A stretch of DNA of 64,000 nucleotides from Gloeophyllum trabeum ATCC 11539 (GCF_000344685.1 NW_006920415.1:1915934-1979933); one strand, 5' to 3'; positions 49,428 through 62,325 are shown, numbered from the stretch's first letter. The notes: generated from the sequence alone by a model not told the origin. A program made the numbers and translations.

Positions 49428-50333
49428 CCAAGCACCATTTGTTAATGGGAGAAAGGATGAGGGCAAGTATTGGGAGAGGAACTATGTAGAATGCTCTAGA
49501 AGGACTGACAGTGTTCCATGATTGGCCAAGGATTGTTCTCACCTTATTGTTTATGCTTTTCGCATGCTATTGTTAAAGATTTTCCCACCCCTTGTTCTGG
49601 ATTTCACCTGCACTTTTTGTTTTCTTCCATGCTCTTCTCACCTTATTGTTTACCACTTTCCCATGCCTATTGTTTTGGCTTAGTCACCCATGTTTCTAAA
49701 GCTCAGGGATTGGTTGATTCATGCCTGAAGTTGGATGACTCACACCATTTTCACACACTATTGTAACTCTGTTCTCGCACTATTGTCTCCTCCCAAGTAT
49801 CTTCCCACCCTATCGTTTGTAATTTCAAATTCTGTAGGGTATACAAGGAGCTCAGTAGGGAGAGCAATCAAAAAGATTAATCTATCTGGGATCCCCCAAG
49901 TAAAGCTATTTGCCTGTCAAGTCAATCAGACCTTGTCCCTACTGTAGGATAAGAATTGTCTGGGCTCTGATTGTCTGAAGCACCTCAGTGTAGGGAAGGA
50001 CTGCAGTACTGTCTGCTGTCTGCTTCAGTTAGCTTAAGTCTGTCTTGAAATATAAGACTGGGTTATTGGAAGTCTGCCATTAGACTCCTGTGACCTGTGT
50101 TTGCTCTCTACCTTTATTCTCAGCTAGACTCTAGTAGTCAGCTACATATTTGTTATCTATCAGGTTATCACCAAATATCAGGGTCTGTGTGGATCGGAAA
50201 CTTATTCTACCTCTCGAACACAAGGGAACTGCTCGACCAACGATAAATCCAGCATTCTCTTGGGGATCTTGACAACCTTTCCGCTTAGTAAATTCTAGGT
50301 CAATTTATATTCGTTGCAAGTTCTGCTGACAAC

Positions 50334-53300
50334 ATGGAGAAAACAACAGTAGATGAGAAAGTTGGATATATCATCCTGAAAAAGCTGGAAACAAGGCTCA
50401 ATACATTTACAACCACACTTACATATCTGTTGAGATCAAATCCTGATGTCACTAGTCTTCTTTCAGGGACAGCATTGAAGTCTGTTGCTGCATATGTTAC
50501 TGATTACATTACAGAGACACCATTGAAGACTTACACTATCTTCCAGACTATCTGTGATGTATTTAATTGTCAAACAACCATGATTGGAGGTACTCTCAGG
50601 GATCAGGAAAAGGCCAGGAAATTACCCACTCAGATAGTGAACTCACTATCTGTAAGGATGGAGATGGGTGCTCCCATGGCTGCTGCTTATTTACTAGGAA
50701 ATCCTGATCATTATACAAGTCATCGCTTCCGCACTGTGTATTGGAAATCTTATTCTAGTGAAGTACTCAAGGATTGGGACAGTACAGATCTAGATCAACT
50801 TGCAGAAAATGATAATCCTAATCCCAAGGATCAAGTGGTTGTGAAGAGATCTAGGGAGGGTTACACAGCATACACTCCCATTATGGATTATATTTACCGT
50901 CCAAAGCCATTCAAAGATGTATGCTTATATGACTGGATACATCTATCACGCAAGAAGCTGCTGCCCAATATTGCTTCTAACTCTGATGCATCCCAGACAG
51001 GTACTGCAGTTGAAGCTCAGGAAGACAGTAGGGCGAAAAGTTTGATCCACAAGACTTGACTTTCTTATCTGGGCATCCTCAGCATGGGACACATTATGTC
51101 ACATTGGTAAAGGAGCCATTTGCTCTAGTCCCCAATTTTATTGGTGGATCTCTGCCTCGTCGTGATACTGGGAACAGGGAATTTTACTGTGTTACAGTGC
51201 TCACCCTATTTAAGCCACAGAGAACAGGGCTTGATCTCAAGTTGTCTCATGATTCCTGGGATGAGGCATTTACATTTTATTCCTTCAGCCCACGACAAAG
51301 GGACCTTCTATCATTTTTCAATATCAAGTATGAATGTTGATGACTATTCCCGCCATAGGAAACTAGGAATATCTGGCATGCCCACTTTACATAATCAAGA
51401 CCTTTTATGGCATTTAGGAATTAACGACGATGAAGAAGATGATTTGGATTACAGTGAATTCAGTCAACATCCTGATGTATCTCAATATGATAAACTTGGG
51501 AGTCAGAGTTTAAAGCATCTGAAGCAAATGAATGAGATAGAAAGTATTCTCAAAGGATCTGGATGGTTGAGCAGTGCACCCATATCATGCCTTGATGTAG
51601 AATTGTCTGACCCTCCTATTGCATACAGAAATAAGCAGGAGTGGATGGATTTGGTTCATTCTAGACATGCTGAGATACTGGATCAGAGGGAAAAAGACCA
51701 CAACATAGTTATGAGTACTCAGAAGGAAGCAGCAATGAAATCACCTAGGTGGAATGAAGTCAATATAGTTGACCAGTCGTATTTACTGAAAGAACACAAG
51801 GCAGCCCATAAAGACTCATTGAAATTACAATCATTGCACAGTTTTCGCTATCACCAGAACAAGAAAGAGCATTCAGAATTGTGGCCAATCATGCTTCTAG
51901 TCCACAGAGTGAACAATTAAATATGTATTTGGGTGGCATGGCAGGCATGGGCAGGCCACAAGTTATAAAAGCACTGATGGAATTCTTTAAAGTACGGAAT
52001 GAATCTCACAGATTCATAGTTTTAGCTCCAACAGGCTCTGCTGCTGCAATAGTGGGGGGTTCAACCTATCATTCAGCACTTGGTGTTAGTGATAAGTATG
52101 CTCACATGAATAACAGTTCATCCAGTAAAGCTCAAATTCAGGCAAGGCTGCATGGTATTGAGTATATCTTTATTGATGAGTTATTCATGATTTCTTGTCA
52201 TGATTTATACAAAATATTCTCCCAGCTATGTAAAGCTACTGGGAATCCTGATGATCCATTTGGAGGAATAAACATGATTTTATGTGGTGACTTTGCCCAA
52301 CTACCCCCAGCAATGAACCATGCACCTTTGTACAGCTCCAGTGTAGGCACAAATGACCATCCCAGGATGACAGCAAAGTCACAGGAGACTGCCATAGGAA
52401 AGGCCCTGTGGCATCAGTTCACTGCTGTTGTGATATTGCGAGAAAACATGTGTCAGAGAACACAATCACCTGAGGATGCTAAGTTAAGGACAGCATTAGA
52501 GAATATGAGATATAAGGCCTGTATAGCACAGGACATCACATTTCTGTGAAGCAGGGCTGCAGGTACAGGTTTGAACAGACCAAAGCTGGCACATCCAAAT
52601 TTCAGACATATCTCTGTCATTACAGCCTGGAACATGCATAGAGATAAAATAAAACAACTTGGTGCACAACAGTTTGCAAGTGATACAGGACACCTTGTTG
52701 ACTTCTATTCCATAGACAAATGGAAGCTGCCATCAGCACATAACAATGGAAAGAAACAGAAGAAGTCTAAGAAAATGCATGCTTCAGAAGTGATCGACTC
52801 TGCTACCCAAAAAATTCTTTGGAATCTGCCACATAACTCTTGTCAACATGTACCTGGGAAATTATCAATATGCAAAGGAATGCCAGTACTAATTAAGAAC
52901 AATGAAGCAACTGAATGTTGCATTACCAATGGTGCTGAGGCCAAAATTGTGTCATGGCATAGTCATCATGAAGATGGAGTTGCTATCCTTGATACCTTGT
53001 TTGTAGAGTTGGTTAATCCTCCACATGAAGTACAGCTTGAAGGGCTTCCCCTGAATGTTGTTCCCCTTACAAAGCATTCTATAGATGTCACATGCAAGAT
53101 GCCTGATGACACTGAGACAATTATAAGACAGCAAGTCCTAATCTTACCAAACTTTGCCATGACTGATTATGCATCCCAAGGCAGAACTCGGCCTAATAAT
53201 GTGGTCTATCTAAATAATTGCTCGAATCACCAGTCTTATTATACTTGTTTATCTAGGAGTGCATCAGCTGAAGGGACAATTATTGTGCAAGGGTTTGATC

Positions 53301-53506
53301 CTAGTAAGATGATGGAAGGAGCATTTGGTTACCTTAGGCAGGAATTCCGAGAACTTGAAATCTTGGACAATATCACTGAGCTGCAGTATAATGGCATGCT
53401 ACCTGGTCATATAGAAGGGCATAGAACAAACACATTAGTCCGACCATATCAATTATGGAAGAAGAATGAGTGTCCCAAGAATGTTCATCCTGCAACAGCC
53501 TCATAG
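50334..53506 (+). pseudogene. Helitron Pif1-like helicase remnant
   Basis: Frames 50334-51059, 51141-51920, 51881-52549 and 52571-53506 together cover the central region and the helicase. The Walker A loop reads GMAGMGRP where active Helitron helicases have G-x-x-G-x-G-K-S/T, so the ATP-binding lysine and the following Ser/Thr are lost. Walker B (FIDEL) and later motifs such as NFAMTDYASQGRTRP are recognisable. With the stops between frames, the protein cannot be functional. Confidence 0.85.
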
Positions 53507-54406
53507 ATTCTACTAAAGATGCTGACTGGCCGTTGAAGCACAACAAGCAGTCCTACACAGACCATGGAAAGGAAGACACAAATCCAAGTCCTGAGATAAA
53601 AATCCCACAAGATAAAGAGAGAGCACAAAATACTCCCAGTCACAGTGAGCAAAGCAATACCCTGGAGAGACAATCCATCAAAATGGACAAAGGAGCTACA
53701 GTGCAATGAGGTAATGCAACTTCTAGTATCAGGATTCAAAGATATAGAAGCAGGTTCAACATCTATGGAAGCCTGCAGAGACCACTTAAGAAACACAATG
53801 AACAGGATGGATCGTCACTGGTTCCCACTTACATGAGGAGAGGGTACTAGTGTTGCGGAGCTATGTAGTGAACTCCTGAAGGCATCTCACCTTGGTGAAA
53901 TATCATCCAACTGTGAAATCTGTGGATCTAGAAGATATTTCCTGATAGAAACATTGGTCCTCAATTGTTACACCCAAGCAGAAACAAATGCATCTGAGGG
54001 CTCAGGCCTGAGTATCACACACTGGCTATCTTTATATCTTTCTTCCAATGGGGTATATCATGGTGTTTGATGTTGCAGATAGAACATCAATACTGTGACT
54101 GTTTTGAACAGTACTCCACGCCTGCTAGGCTTTGATATAGCCAACTTGAACATTGTGCTTTCAAAGTCCTTTACAATGAAAATAGACAAAAAGTGCAAGT
54201 TCACTCTCCATGATATTGTGTATTTTGGTGAATTCCACTTCACATGCAGGTTCATCAGTAAGAACAAAGATGTATATTTCAACAATGGTGCAGTTACTAG
54301 GTGTCAGTGCATTCTTGAAGGTAACCTTGACAATATGGACCTAAATAGTCTACTCACTTGTCAGGGGAAAACAGCATCTCTAGCATTATATATGCAGTCT
54401 TTATGA

Positions 54407-55961
54407 GGGTATGAGTGTATCTTCTAGTTTGTGCATAGCTTATCTGTCTGGAATACCTTCAATGAGCATCTCTGTAACCGCCAGTGGTTAAGTCTGGAGT
54501 TTGCACTTACCGTGTGAACCAATCTGAACTTTGATATATTTTCCCAGAGGCAAGGTTTATGGCCAGTATTGTAGTTTACACATTTGTATTATTTAATCTT
54601 TGATCGAAAACCCAATATTACAGATCTATACAAACCCTATATAACAGATCCATATTATTTGTGAAGATTTTCTGTACCATCTTTCCTTATAAGGGACTCA
54701 GGACTCATATCATGCCATGCCCTGGCCACACTAAGGTAGTGAGAGACTTTCAGGGACAAGAACAAAAATACTGAATGTGACAGCAGTGATTAGACATGAA
54801 ACTTGGTGTGAAACTTCAAACTCTTGACGGTATTTGATCTATACACCGCAAACAAATATAAGCAAATACAGTTTTGATGGCTCAATTCCTAACAAGCAGA
54901 GACCTTGCAACATCTGCGTACAGGTGATGCAGGCGCCAACTTGGGAGGTATTCGGTGCTGTGCGGCACGCCAGGTCCGATTCCTAACATGTAAAAGTCTA
55001 TGGTAAACCAATGGCAGGGACTCTACAAGCAAATGATATCAACTTCTAACTCTCAAGTTAGTGGTCTGCCGGTGTGGTCAGAGTCTTCGATCCATCAGAT
55101 ACTTGGTGCCAAGCTTTACAGTTACATATATCTGAGGAATAGATAATAAGTGCCTTCTTTGCCGCCCTAGGGTGGCATTCCGCCACCCTTGATCAGTGTT
55201 ACTGTAGAGTCAGTGTACTGTATTACGAGTCCTGAGTTTACGAAGGATGAGTCCTTACCCGCAAAATTGGGTGCGTGCCGAACGTTGTACCCCGTGGGAA
55301 TCGCGCTGCCGAGAATGTGTGCGACTTTTTGGTTGTAGTCTTGACTACCCTGTTTAATGTCCGCTTTAAAGTCCGCTTGTATTGGAGACTACAAAAAGAC
55401 TACAAAATCGGATTTGTAGTCTCTGTTTTCAATAATACTGTGTTTTCGTCCTGGGTTTTCGGTGTATTTCTGTGGTTTCTTCTATGAAGAGGTTTTTTTG
55501 GGTCGTCCATCCACTGGAATATTTTGAGCATTTTATCGTACCTCTGTCTTTTACTGCATGCTCGTTGTCGTCTGTGGCATGTTCTTACCGTGGGAATTGA
55601 CTTTTGTGGCGGTCTGCAGTCAGTGGCTGAGGTGCCGCGCCGGTTGGGATCTCTGGCTTCTCATTGGCTCCTTACTATGACATAGCTTGACTGCAGAAAG
55701 CGCATTTCTGTAGTTGAGTGATGTCATAGTTGCCCACTTGCTCATTAGTCTAGGACGTGCAGCAGTTGAAGCATGTCAACTTGGTGGGATGTGCTTCCTG
55801 TTAATCCAATCATTACTGGTACATACACATTGATCTTATGTTGGTTATAAGAGGTTCTTGAATGTTGTACTTGTGGTCCGAAATAATACACTGACTGCTG
55901 AATAGTTTGATGGATTGTTACTGTGGGAATTAGTCTCAACATTGATTGTTTTTCACACACA
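54407..55961. other. No gene seen; right flank of the Helitron
   Basis: Contains a small hairpin GGGTGGCATTCCGCCACCC at about 55171-55189, a possible but unproven 3' Helitron hairpin. No coding exon recognised. Confidence 0.4.
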
Positions 55962-56348
55962 TACTGTACCGATACGACCTTAGGCAATGTCCCGTGTCCC
56001 GAGAGGTCCGTCGCCGTTGCCTATTTTGAGATTTGTCCCGTGTCCCGGACACCTTGTTTCTTGGGGCCCCGGAGCTTGAATCCGCGCTAAATGGGGAAAA
56101 ATGAACAAATTTATTCGCAGGTGCTTTGGAAACCCTCTTGAAGCTTCTTCTGAGTCTTCTCTCAGCGATTTGAGCCTGAGATCTATCTGAGGAGTGTATC
56201 AACATTGCATTACCCTCACCTTAGTACGCGCAACTGCAGGTTGCGTTGCATGTGTCCCTTGTCCCGACGGAGACGTTGCTTGACCTGCCACATTCCCACG
56301 GTGAATTACATAAGCCGTTGCATTGCCTAAGGTCGTATCGGTACAGTA
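55962..56348. mobile_element. Tc1/mariner-type MITE (TA target site)
   Basis: The 28 bp at 55962-55989 are the exact reverse complement of 56321-56348. The outermost bases are TA on both sides, as expected for a TA target duplication, so the inverted repeats proper are about 26 bp and start CTGTACCGATACG. The 387-bp element has no coding capacity. The inside holds repeated GTCCCGTGTCCCG-like motifs. It would need a transposase in trans. Confidence 0.88.
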
Positions 56349-57592
56349 GTCTGAGTCGACGTGTGGGTGGCAGAGACTATGATATGAGTCTCTTTGGTCA
56401 CAGGCATCTTGGGCCTGTGTTTTTCAATCTCTGCTGCCTCTGGAACCCTGATTTCTTCTGCTCAGTGGTCTCTATATGTCCCCTTGAGAAACTGAAACTA
56501 GTACAGGTGTAATATATATTTTGTTTCTGCTCCCAGCTGCTTGGGATACTCTTTGACTATCCTTTCCAATGACTGTCCTTCAGCTTGGTTCAGGAAAAAT
56601 GAGTGCGAGGGAGCTGCCAATCGAAGATTGGCAGTGGATGAGCACTCTGGTTCTGGTAGGATGTTACCTGGAGTCTGCAGGTATTATTGACTGTGACAGA
56701 GCCGCCAATCTTTGATTGGCAAGCAGAGGAGCACTTTGATCTATGTTACTTGTGTCTAGTAGTGCAGCTGCTACTATCCCCTGGGCTGGGTACAAATACA
56801 ATTTTGTAGCCACCAATACAGACCAAATTTTAATCTGTCAGAGCATCAGGAACCTCGGAAATCTCCATATGCTCCATATGGAGTCACACGGAGCCCCGGA
56901 GCGACGGAGAGGTCCCCCCATCATCCCGAGACAGCCATCTCCGTCCGGCTCAGGACGGAGACAGCGTCTCCAGATGGAGACTCCTGGAGACACCACGTGG
57001 CTTCGGTGGGAGTTTGTATACCTGACACTCGATATCTATCCCTCACATAGGGACAGGATATGGGCTTATGTTTTTGCTATATGTGCTCGTCTTTGCATTC
57101 GAGCATAATTTAGCACAGATTACTGTATATTAGTGGGGGGCGTGTCTCTGGATGGAGACCTCATCTCCGTCTGGAGAACCTGTCTTCATCCCGCACATGG
57201 CGGAGCCGCGGAGATGCTGTCTCCATCTGGAGATATTCCGGTTTCCTGATGAGTGGCAGGGACTTTTAAGGTATAATGATGGCAGAGCCACAGGAGGACA
57301 AAGTATGAATGAAGGGGACATTGCACATACAGATCTAAGGGCTTTTGATATGTGCATAAGAAAGAGTACTGTATACATCAATTGGAACATTTATGCACCC
57401 AATGCTATCACTTATCAGACACAACTCAGGACTTGTGTCCTGCCATGCATAGCAATGGCCCTCTACTGACAGGTACAGCATGTTTTCAACACTGTTATAG
57501 CTTGTACCATAGGCAACAGGATGCTTGCCATTGGCGCAATTCCACAGGCAGCCGGGGAATGCCTGACAGTGCCACCCTACATATTTGGAATT
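56349..57592. repeat. Palindrome-rich, non-coding segment
   Basis: Two short hairpins (56614-56634 with perfect 9-bp arms, and 56704-56720) share the core GCCAATC...GATTGGC. From about 56870 to 57230 the sequence is crowded with CTCC/GGAG palindromes such as GTCTCCAGATGGAGAC. No family-supported gene is seen. Confidence 0.5.
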
Positions 57593-58644
57593 AATTTCTA
57601 TCACACAAACAGTAATCCCCGACATAAGGGGTAATAGTTCCTATTTGTTGGTGGCGGTGAGATTTGGATCGGGCCACCTACCATTTATGAATAGTGCTCC
57701 TATTACATTTCGAGTAATTTGGGACGTAAGTGGTATAACCCCTGTTAAGCACTCGCTTTCTCGATCACCAGAGAGCCCTATACAACTACTGAACAGTAAA
57801 CCGATTCTAGAGGAATGGGAACTTGGCGACATTGCGACCAAGTTGCGACGATGGGATGACATGGGCGCAAGTGAAAGCGCATAAGCCGACACTTCGTAAA
57901 GATCGCAGGTGGCAGGTAACAAGTCACAAGTCCGATTGGGACACTCACAAGGCGATTCTGCCGTTTATTGGCTTACAAAGGTGAGCAATGTGATGCAAAC
58001 CTATCTAAAGGTCCGTAAAGGGGGTCAAAACAGCAGGTTTTGACTGGGCTTCGTCGAGCTTGAAGTTCGACTCATTTATGAACTATAAAACATGTGGACA
58101 ATGCCCCACTGAGTCTGCAGCTCGCACAAGTACGCCACACCTTTCCGACTCGGAGACGCCAGGTGAGCACTGGCAGCCTGAGCTACGATGCGCGCCTCCA
58201 TTGCGCATGATTATGTTTCTTAAACTATCATTGGTTTTTCGGGTAGGCTTACGCGTACGGGGAGCAATCGCAAGCATAATGAATATGCGAATTTAAAACT
58301 TCAGGCATGGGCATAAGCTATCTTTGCGGTCAGTCTTCGTCGTTGGTTACGTCTCTTACACTCTGTTCGCGATCTTCGAGGTTCGAGATGGTGTTGTGTC
58401 TACCACATTAGGTTGTGAAAGATCCGAAGTAGAACAACGGTATCAAATGAACTCCGAGAACACGTAGACTTGGCTTATACGTATCTCGGTAACGTGTTAG
58501 TCTCTAAAGGATCTGCGACGGGTGATAGGCTTGGCAAACCAGCGTGTACCCCTCTGCTCGCCTCCTCGAGCCTTATATTTGTCTTTCTCCCGCACCCAGC
58601 AGGGACATCCCTTGTAACTCTCGTGAATCGGTCTCTGATCAACC
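57593..58644. other. Upstream flank of G2, duplicated from the G1 flank
   Basis: The part near 58080-58190 resembles 43040-43150. No coding exon recognised. Confidence 0.4.
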
Positions 58645-60198
58645 ATGGGCCGCCTGTGTCTGCACCAGGTACGTATTTCTCTTTCGATGCCAGTGTCTCC
58701 CTAAACGTCGTCGTTCCTTTCACAGGAGGAAGTTCTATGGTTGTGGGTGAGCCCTCTAGCTTTTGCCCCACTTTCCGCGTCTGAGCATTCACAGATTGCC
58801 AGTATAATATATGGTGAGAGAGTCTGACTCGCTTCTGCGAAACCCCTTTTGCGTCCGGACTTTGTCTTCCTTAGCGTATTGACAAGGGGGTCAGGAGCGT
58901 ATGCGGCAGTATTCGCTTCCTGCGTGTATATCCTGTTGTCCAGACTGCAGGCCAAGAATTTGATGAACGGCCGCCTGCTGCTTGTCACGGTCCTGCTATT
59001 TGTAACCTCTACCGCGGCGATCACTCTGAACTTCCTGGTGGATCTCCTGATCATCGATGTGCCGACCAGTGGTACGAATGCGGAGGAGCTACATCTTCCC
59101 AATATAATCGTGTCTATTGAGACACCTTTGGTCCTCCTCAATAGGTATGTTCCTCGTACTCTGTAATTATCCTCCGACCAACCTCATCCGTCCAGTCTGA
59201 TCGGGGACGCCTTACTGGTATGCTCTCAGCCTACGCTATGCTCTGAAAATATGGACCACTGTATTCTTGCTAGATATGGCGCTGTTTCGTGATGTGGGAT
59301 AGAAGAATCAAGTTCGTGCTACTTCCTTGCTTGTCGTACTTTGTGTGCCTCGGTAGGTAGGGTATTCCATGTTTTAAATTTTGACTTATAGCAAGGACAG
59401 GGACATTCTGCACGACGGCCTATTGCATAATCGCATTGACTGCCTCTAGGCAGACCGTACTATCTGCAACCTGGAGGCGACACAACATCTTGTCTGCCAA
59501 CTTTGGCTATTCTGGTTTAACCTTCTTCGGAGCCTCGTTGGTCACTGTTTTGGCCACGACTGTCCTTATCTGTACGTTCAGTGCCGGATAGTCTTCACGA
59601 GGCAGCCGAGGAGTTGATCCTAGTTTAGCTTGGCGAATCCTGCGGACTAACAAAGCATTGCGCGAGCATCTCAACGTCCCCAGAGGTCGACAAATTCGTA
59701 GAATAGGAGTACTGTTGTGAGTACGACTATGTAGTTTTTATTTCTCGCCGTCTAACGAGAGATTTATAGCATCGAGACCGGCCTGGCATATGCAATATGC
59801 ATCTTACTTATCTTCGTGTTGACATTTTTGAGGGAGGGCGTGGTGCGTATGCGTTTAGTCCCTTAGGCACTGACTGACTTCGTCACTAGAACCTTGGGAT
59901 AGTTCCCTGCTTGGCGGCGGTGAGTCTTGAGTACTTAGTCGTCGACATTTCATTCAACCGCCTTTGCTAGGCCTTGTTCCCCACGGCCCTTGTAGCTCTC
60001 GTGGCTTTGGGTAAAGTCGTACATCCTACCACCATGCACATAGAAGACCTGGATACCAGGCAAGGCATGTCGCTACCCATGCTAGCATTTGCCCCTACCA
60101 CGTCTGAAGACGACAGTGCGTTCTTGTCCCGAGGCAATGCTCCTGCCTCGCTCGATGGGCCGAAGGAGCAACTCGGGATGAAGAGGCACTCAGTGTGA
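58645..60198 (+). CDS. Unnamed seven-helix-like membrane protein, paralogue G2
   Basis: Start at 58645 with a 24-nt exon (MGRLCLHQ) and a 21-nt exon at 58726-58746 (EEVLWLW), both the same size as in G1. Then AYAAVFASCVYILLSRLQ, LVTVLLFVTSTAAITLNFLV and a hydrophobic SLVTVLATTVLI-type segment. The C-terminal exon is at about 59970-60198 with ALVALVALGKVVHPTTMHIE, as in G1. Function unknown. The middle exons (59160-59600) look intact by eye but were not all joined. Confidence 0.7.
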
Positions 60199-60460
60199 CT
60201 CCTGTTCGGACCTCAAACTCTGCGTACGCTACGATGGCTATGGACCGTGCTTGGACCCGGATTCCGACTCGAACATAACTTATATTATCCTGTAATACCT
60301 AATGATGGGTCGTGATTCTCATATCATCGTTATGAACCTTTTCCGCGGAGACTCGGCGAACAAAGCAAATGTCTTACATCGAGAAATATAGCCCTGTTGA
60401 CCACCTCTTATGAAAGCACTAGCCATCAGATTAAAGAGATCCATGGTAGAAATCCCAGTT

Positions 60461-62325
60461 CTATAGTCCTGCTGCCTCATCCGAAGACAGCCCCGTCCGA
60501 GCCTGGCTAAAATCCCAGAGGCGGATAGACGCATCAAGAGGAAACGGATGATATACCAACCGCTTTGTCACCTCACGCTCATCATCGCTCCCGTCGTCAG
60601 AAGAGGAGTCAGACGAGGATCCCTCCATGGCAACGTCGACATAGCGAGATTCCGCGTCGTGATGGAAGTGCCTTGATCCTGAAACCGATAGCAGTAGTGG
60701 CTGCGTAGGGTGGAACCCCACGGACCCGACAGCATCTGAGAATACTGAGAACTGGAATTGGAGGTACGTTGGACCGGTATAACGTACCATCATGCGCATG
60801 AAACCGTAGCGTCGGCTTGGCTTCTGGTGGACCAGTCGCACTCGATTCCGCGGAATCGTCGTTGACATCGAACACAGATACGTCTCCATTCTAGCGTGCG
60901 CTCGTAATGAATGCCAAAAGCAATACTCAACCAGCCGCGGTTACGGACTCACTTGATCTCCGCTAGACAACCACCGGCCGCTCAAGTCACTGTCGAACCG
61001 TAGCTTCTGATTGGTCATTTCGTCGCGTGCGCGTGTCGCACCCTTAGCATCTCCGTAGCGAAATACTTTCAGCGGTGTACTAATGTCTCCGCGGAGATCC
61101 CAACTGTAGATGCAGCAGTGCCGGCGGAAAGAGGCGTACAGTATATGGGGGCTCGTAGCGTTAAATTGCAGCTATTGGACCACAACGCATCCGACCGGCG
61201 TACCACCAGGAAGAATGAGATTTTTCGGAAGAAACTTTACACAGAGTTGAGTGTTTACAAACCTGAGTCACAGCGGCTCGCACGCCGCCGCCAGCGCTGT
61301 CAACGCCCGGGTATCCTATAGGAGTGCCATTGCTATCCTCCGTAAAGAGGGCGATGTTGGAGGTGTAGGAGCTAGACGGAGTGAGCGATCCCGCAGCGAA
61401 GTAGGTATCGGAGCCATAGCTGGGAGCAAATGCAAGAGAGGATATTATCCCTACCCCGCTGGTGAGGCTGGGTCTAACGCGGTGGGGCGACATGACAACA
61501 CGAACCTTTCAATCCGTCTTTGGATTTTTTAGAAGGGGTGGTATGCAGGCGAGAGCCTTCTCCTGGGGAAACCACGTCGAAGACCTCAATAGCATCTTCG
61601 AACCCACAGTAGAGTCTAGAAGAATTCCGCCAATCAGCAGATAGCTTGTCCCGAAAGATATGTCACCTGCTTGTTTGCATAAAGATTGAAAGCAAGACTG
61701 TGTGGTGCAATCTGTCTCTCACGATGATCTACAACCTTGTACGATGCTCGGAGCTGTCGTATGATGGCCCATCAATATACGAGTTGTGTTTAAAAGCCAC
61801 ATTAATTTACCCTACCATCACTAGCGTCGATTAGTTTTACGGGACATTCTCGAACCGAGGCAACAAAACAATACGAAGCAGGGTTGCGTGGGGACGCAGA
61901 AGGATACCAGATATAGTCAAGAATCGGAGCAGCTTGTTCGATCAAGCCAGACCTCGGATTATTGTGGTTTTCTTGAGGTTCTCCAGAAGACACCACAGAA
62001 GTGACAGGGTCGGGATTGCTTCAAAATTTCCTTCCATTGAGTGTCGACGAATACAGACAACACCGCGGAACTTACAACTCAATGAACTGGAAGCTTCGGT
62101 TTTCGCACTGTGCCAATGCTACAGAGCCGTCTGGACACCTTACCACACGTTAGTAATCTGTAAGTTATGCTGTCCAGGGAACAGCTACCATTTGGCCATC
62201 CGGGGGAAATTACGGCCTAAATCGTCGTTATTCTTGAGACCTGTCGTGAACGATAGCGTGGGTGCTGTTGAGCAGTTATACACGGGATAAGTCCATGCTC
62301 GTTCATCTCCAGTACCGATGTTCAT
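60461..62325 (-). CDS. WRAP53/TCAB1-like WD40 protein
   Basis: Start proposed at 62325 (MNIGTGDERAW); exon 1 ends at 62189 and joins 62139-62076 to give KWCPDGSVALAQCENRSF, the first conserved block of WRAP53/TCAB1 proteins. Later blocks: ILDYIWYPSASPRNPASYCF, LYCGFEDAIEVFDV, SLAFAPSYGSDTYFAAGSL, GDISTPLKVFRYGDATRA and VGSVGFHPTQPLLLSVSGSR. The C-terminus has a Ser/Asp run and then DASIRLWDF, stop at 60461. In animals this protein directs telomerase and other small RNAs to Cajal bodies. The role in mushrooms is inferred only. One exon join near 61680-61610 did not close in frame, so either a splice site was missed or there is a break. Confidence 0.78.

Larger units (their letters stand above)
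47934..50318. mobile_element. Element inserted into the Helitron
   Basis: Helitron coding stops after KFPRPYV near 47933 and resumes just before the ATG at 50334. GTTCT occurs on both sides (47929-47933 and 50319-50324), a possible 5-bp target duplication, although joining there does not restore the reading frame. Inside lie the second copy of the dispersed element (48145-48782), a tandem repeat (49053-49427) and a retro-LTR-like right end. No intact gene is seen. It may be a composite of more than one insertion. Confidence 0.55.
45995..54406 (+). mobile_element. Decayed Helitron (Rep/helicase transposon)
   Basis: Plus-strand coding remnants appear in the order of basidiomycete Helitrons. 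A DUF6570 region spans 45995-46667 (WLGNVPKELQGLALAEKF). The Rep domain at 47211-47700 has the HUH motif HLHLLL at about 47515-47530 and a YLESVHQGEF block with the candidate tyrosine. A Cys-rich zinc-binding part is near 47740-47920. A Pif1-like helicase runs over 51881-53506, and a C-terminal part reaches 54406. The frame breaks many times, for example near 46370, 46670 and 51060. Helitrons replicate by rolling circle. This copy is interrupted at about 47934-50318 by another element. The exact ends (TC and CTRR) were not identified. Confidence 0.85.

Noticed and set aside
50201..50240. Definite tRNA primer binding site of an LTR element
   Set aside because: The TTATCA similarity is short and the matching LTR start could not be found, so it is only mentioned as a hint.
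55160..55215. Helitron 3' end at the GGGTGGC hairpin
   Set aside because: No CTRR lies at the usual 10-12 nt after the hairpin, so the terminus stays unassigned.
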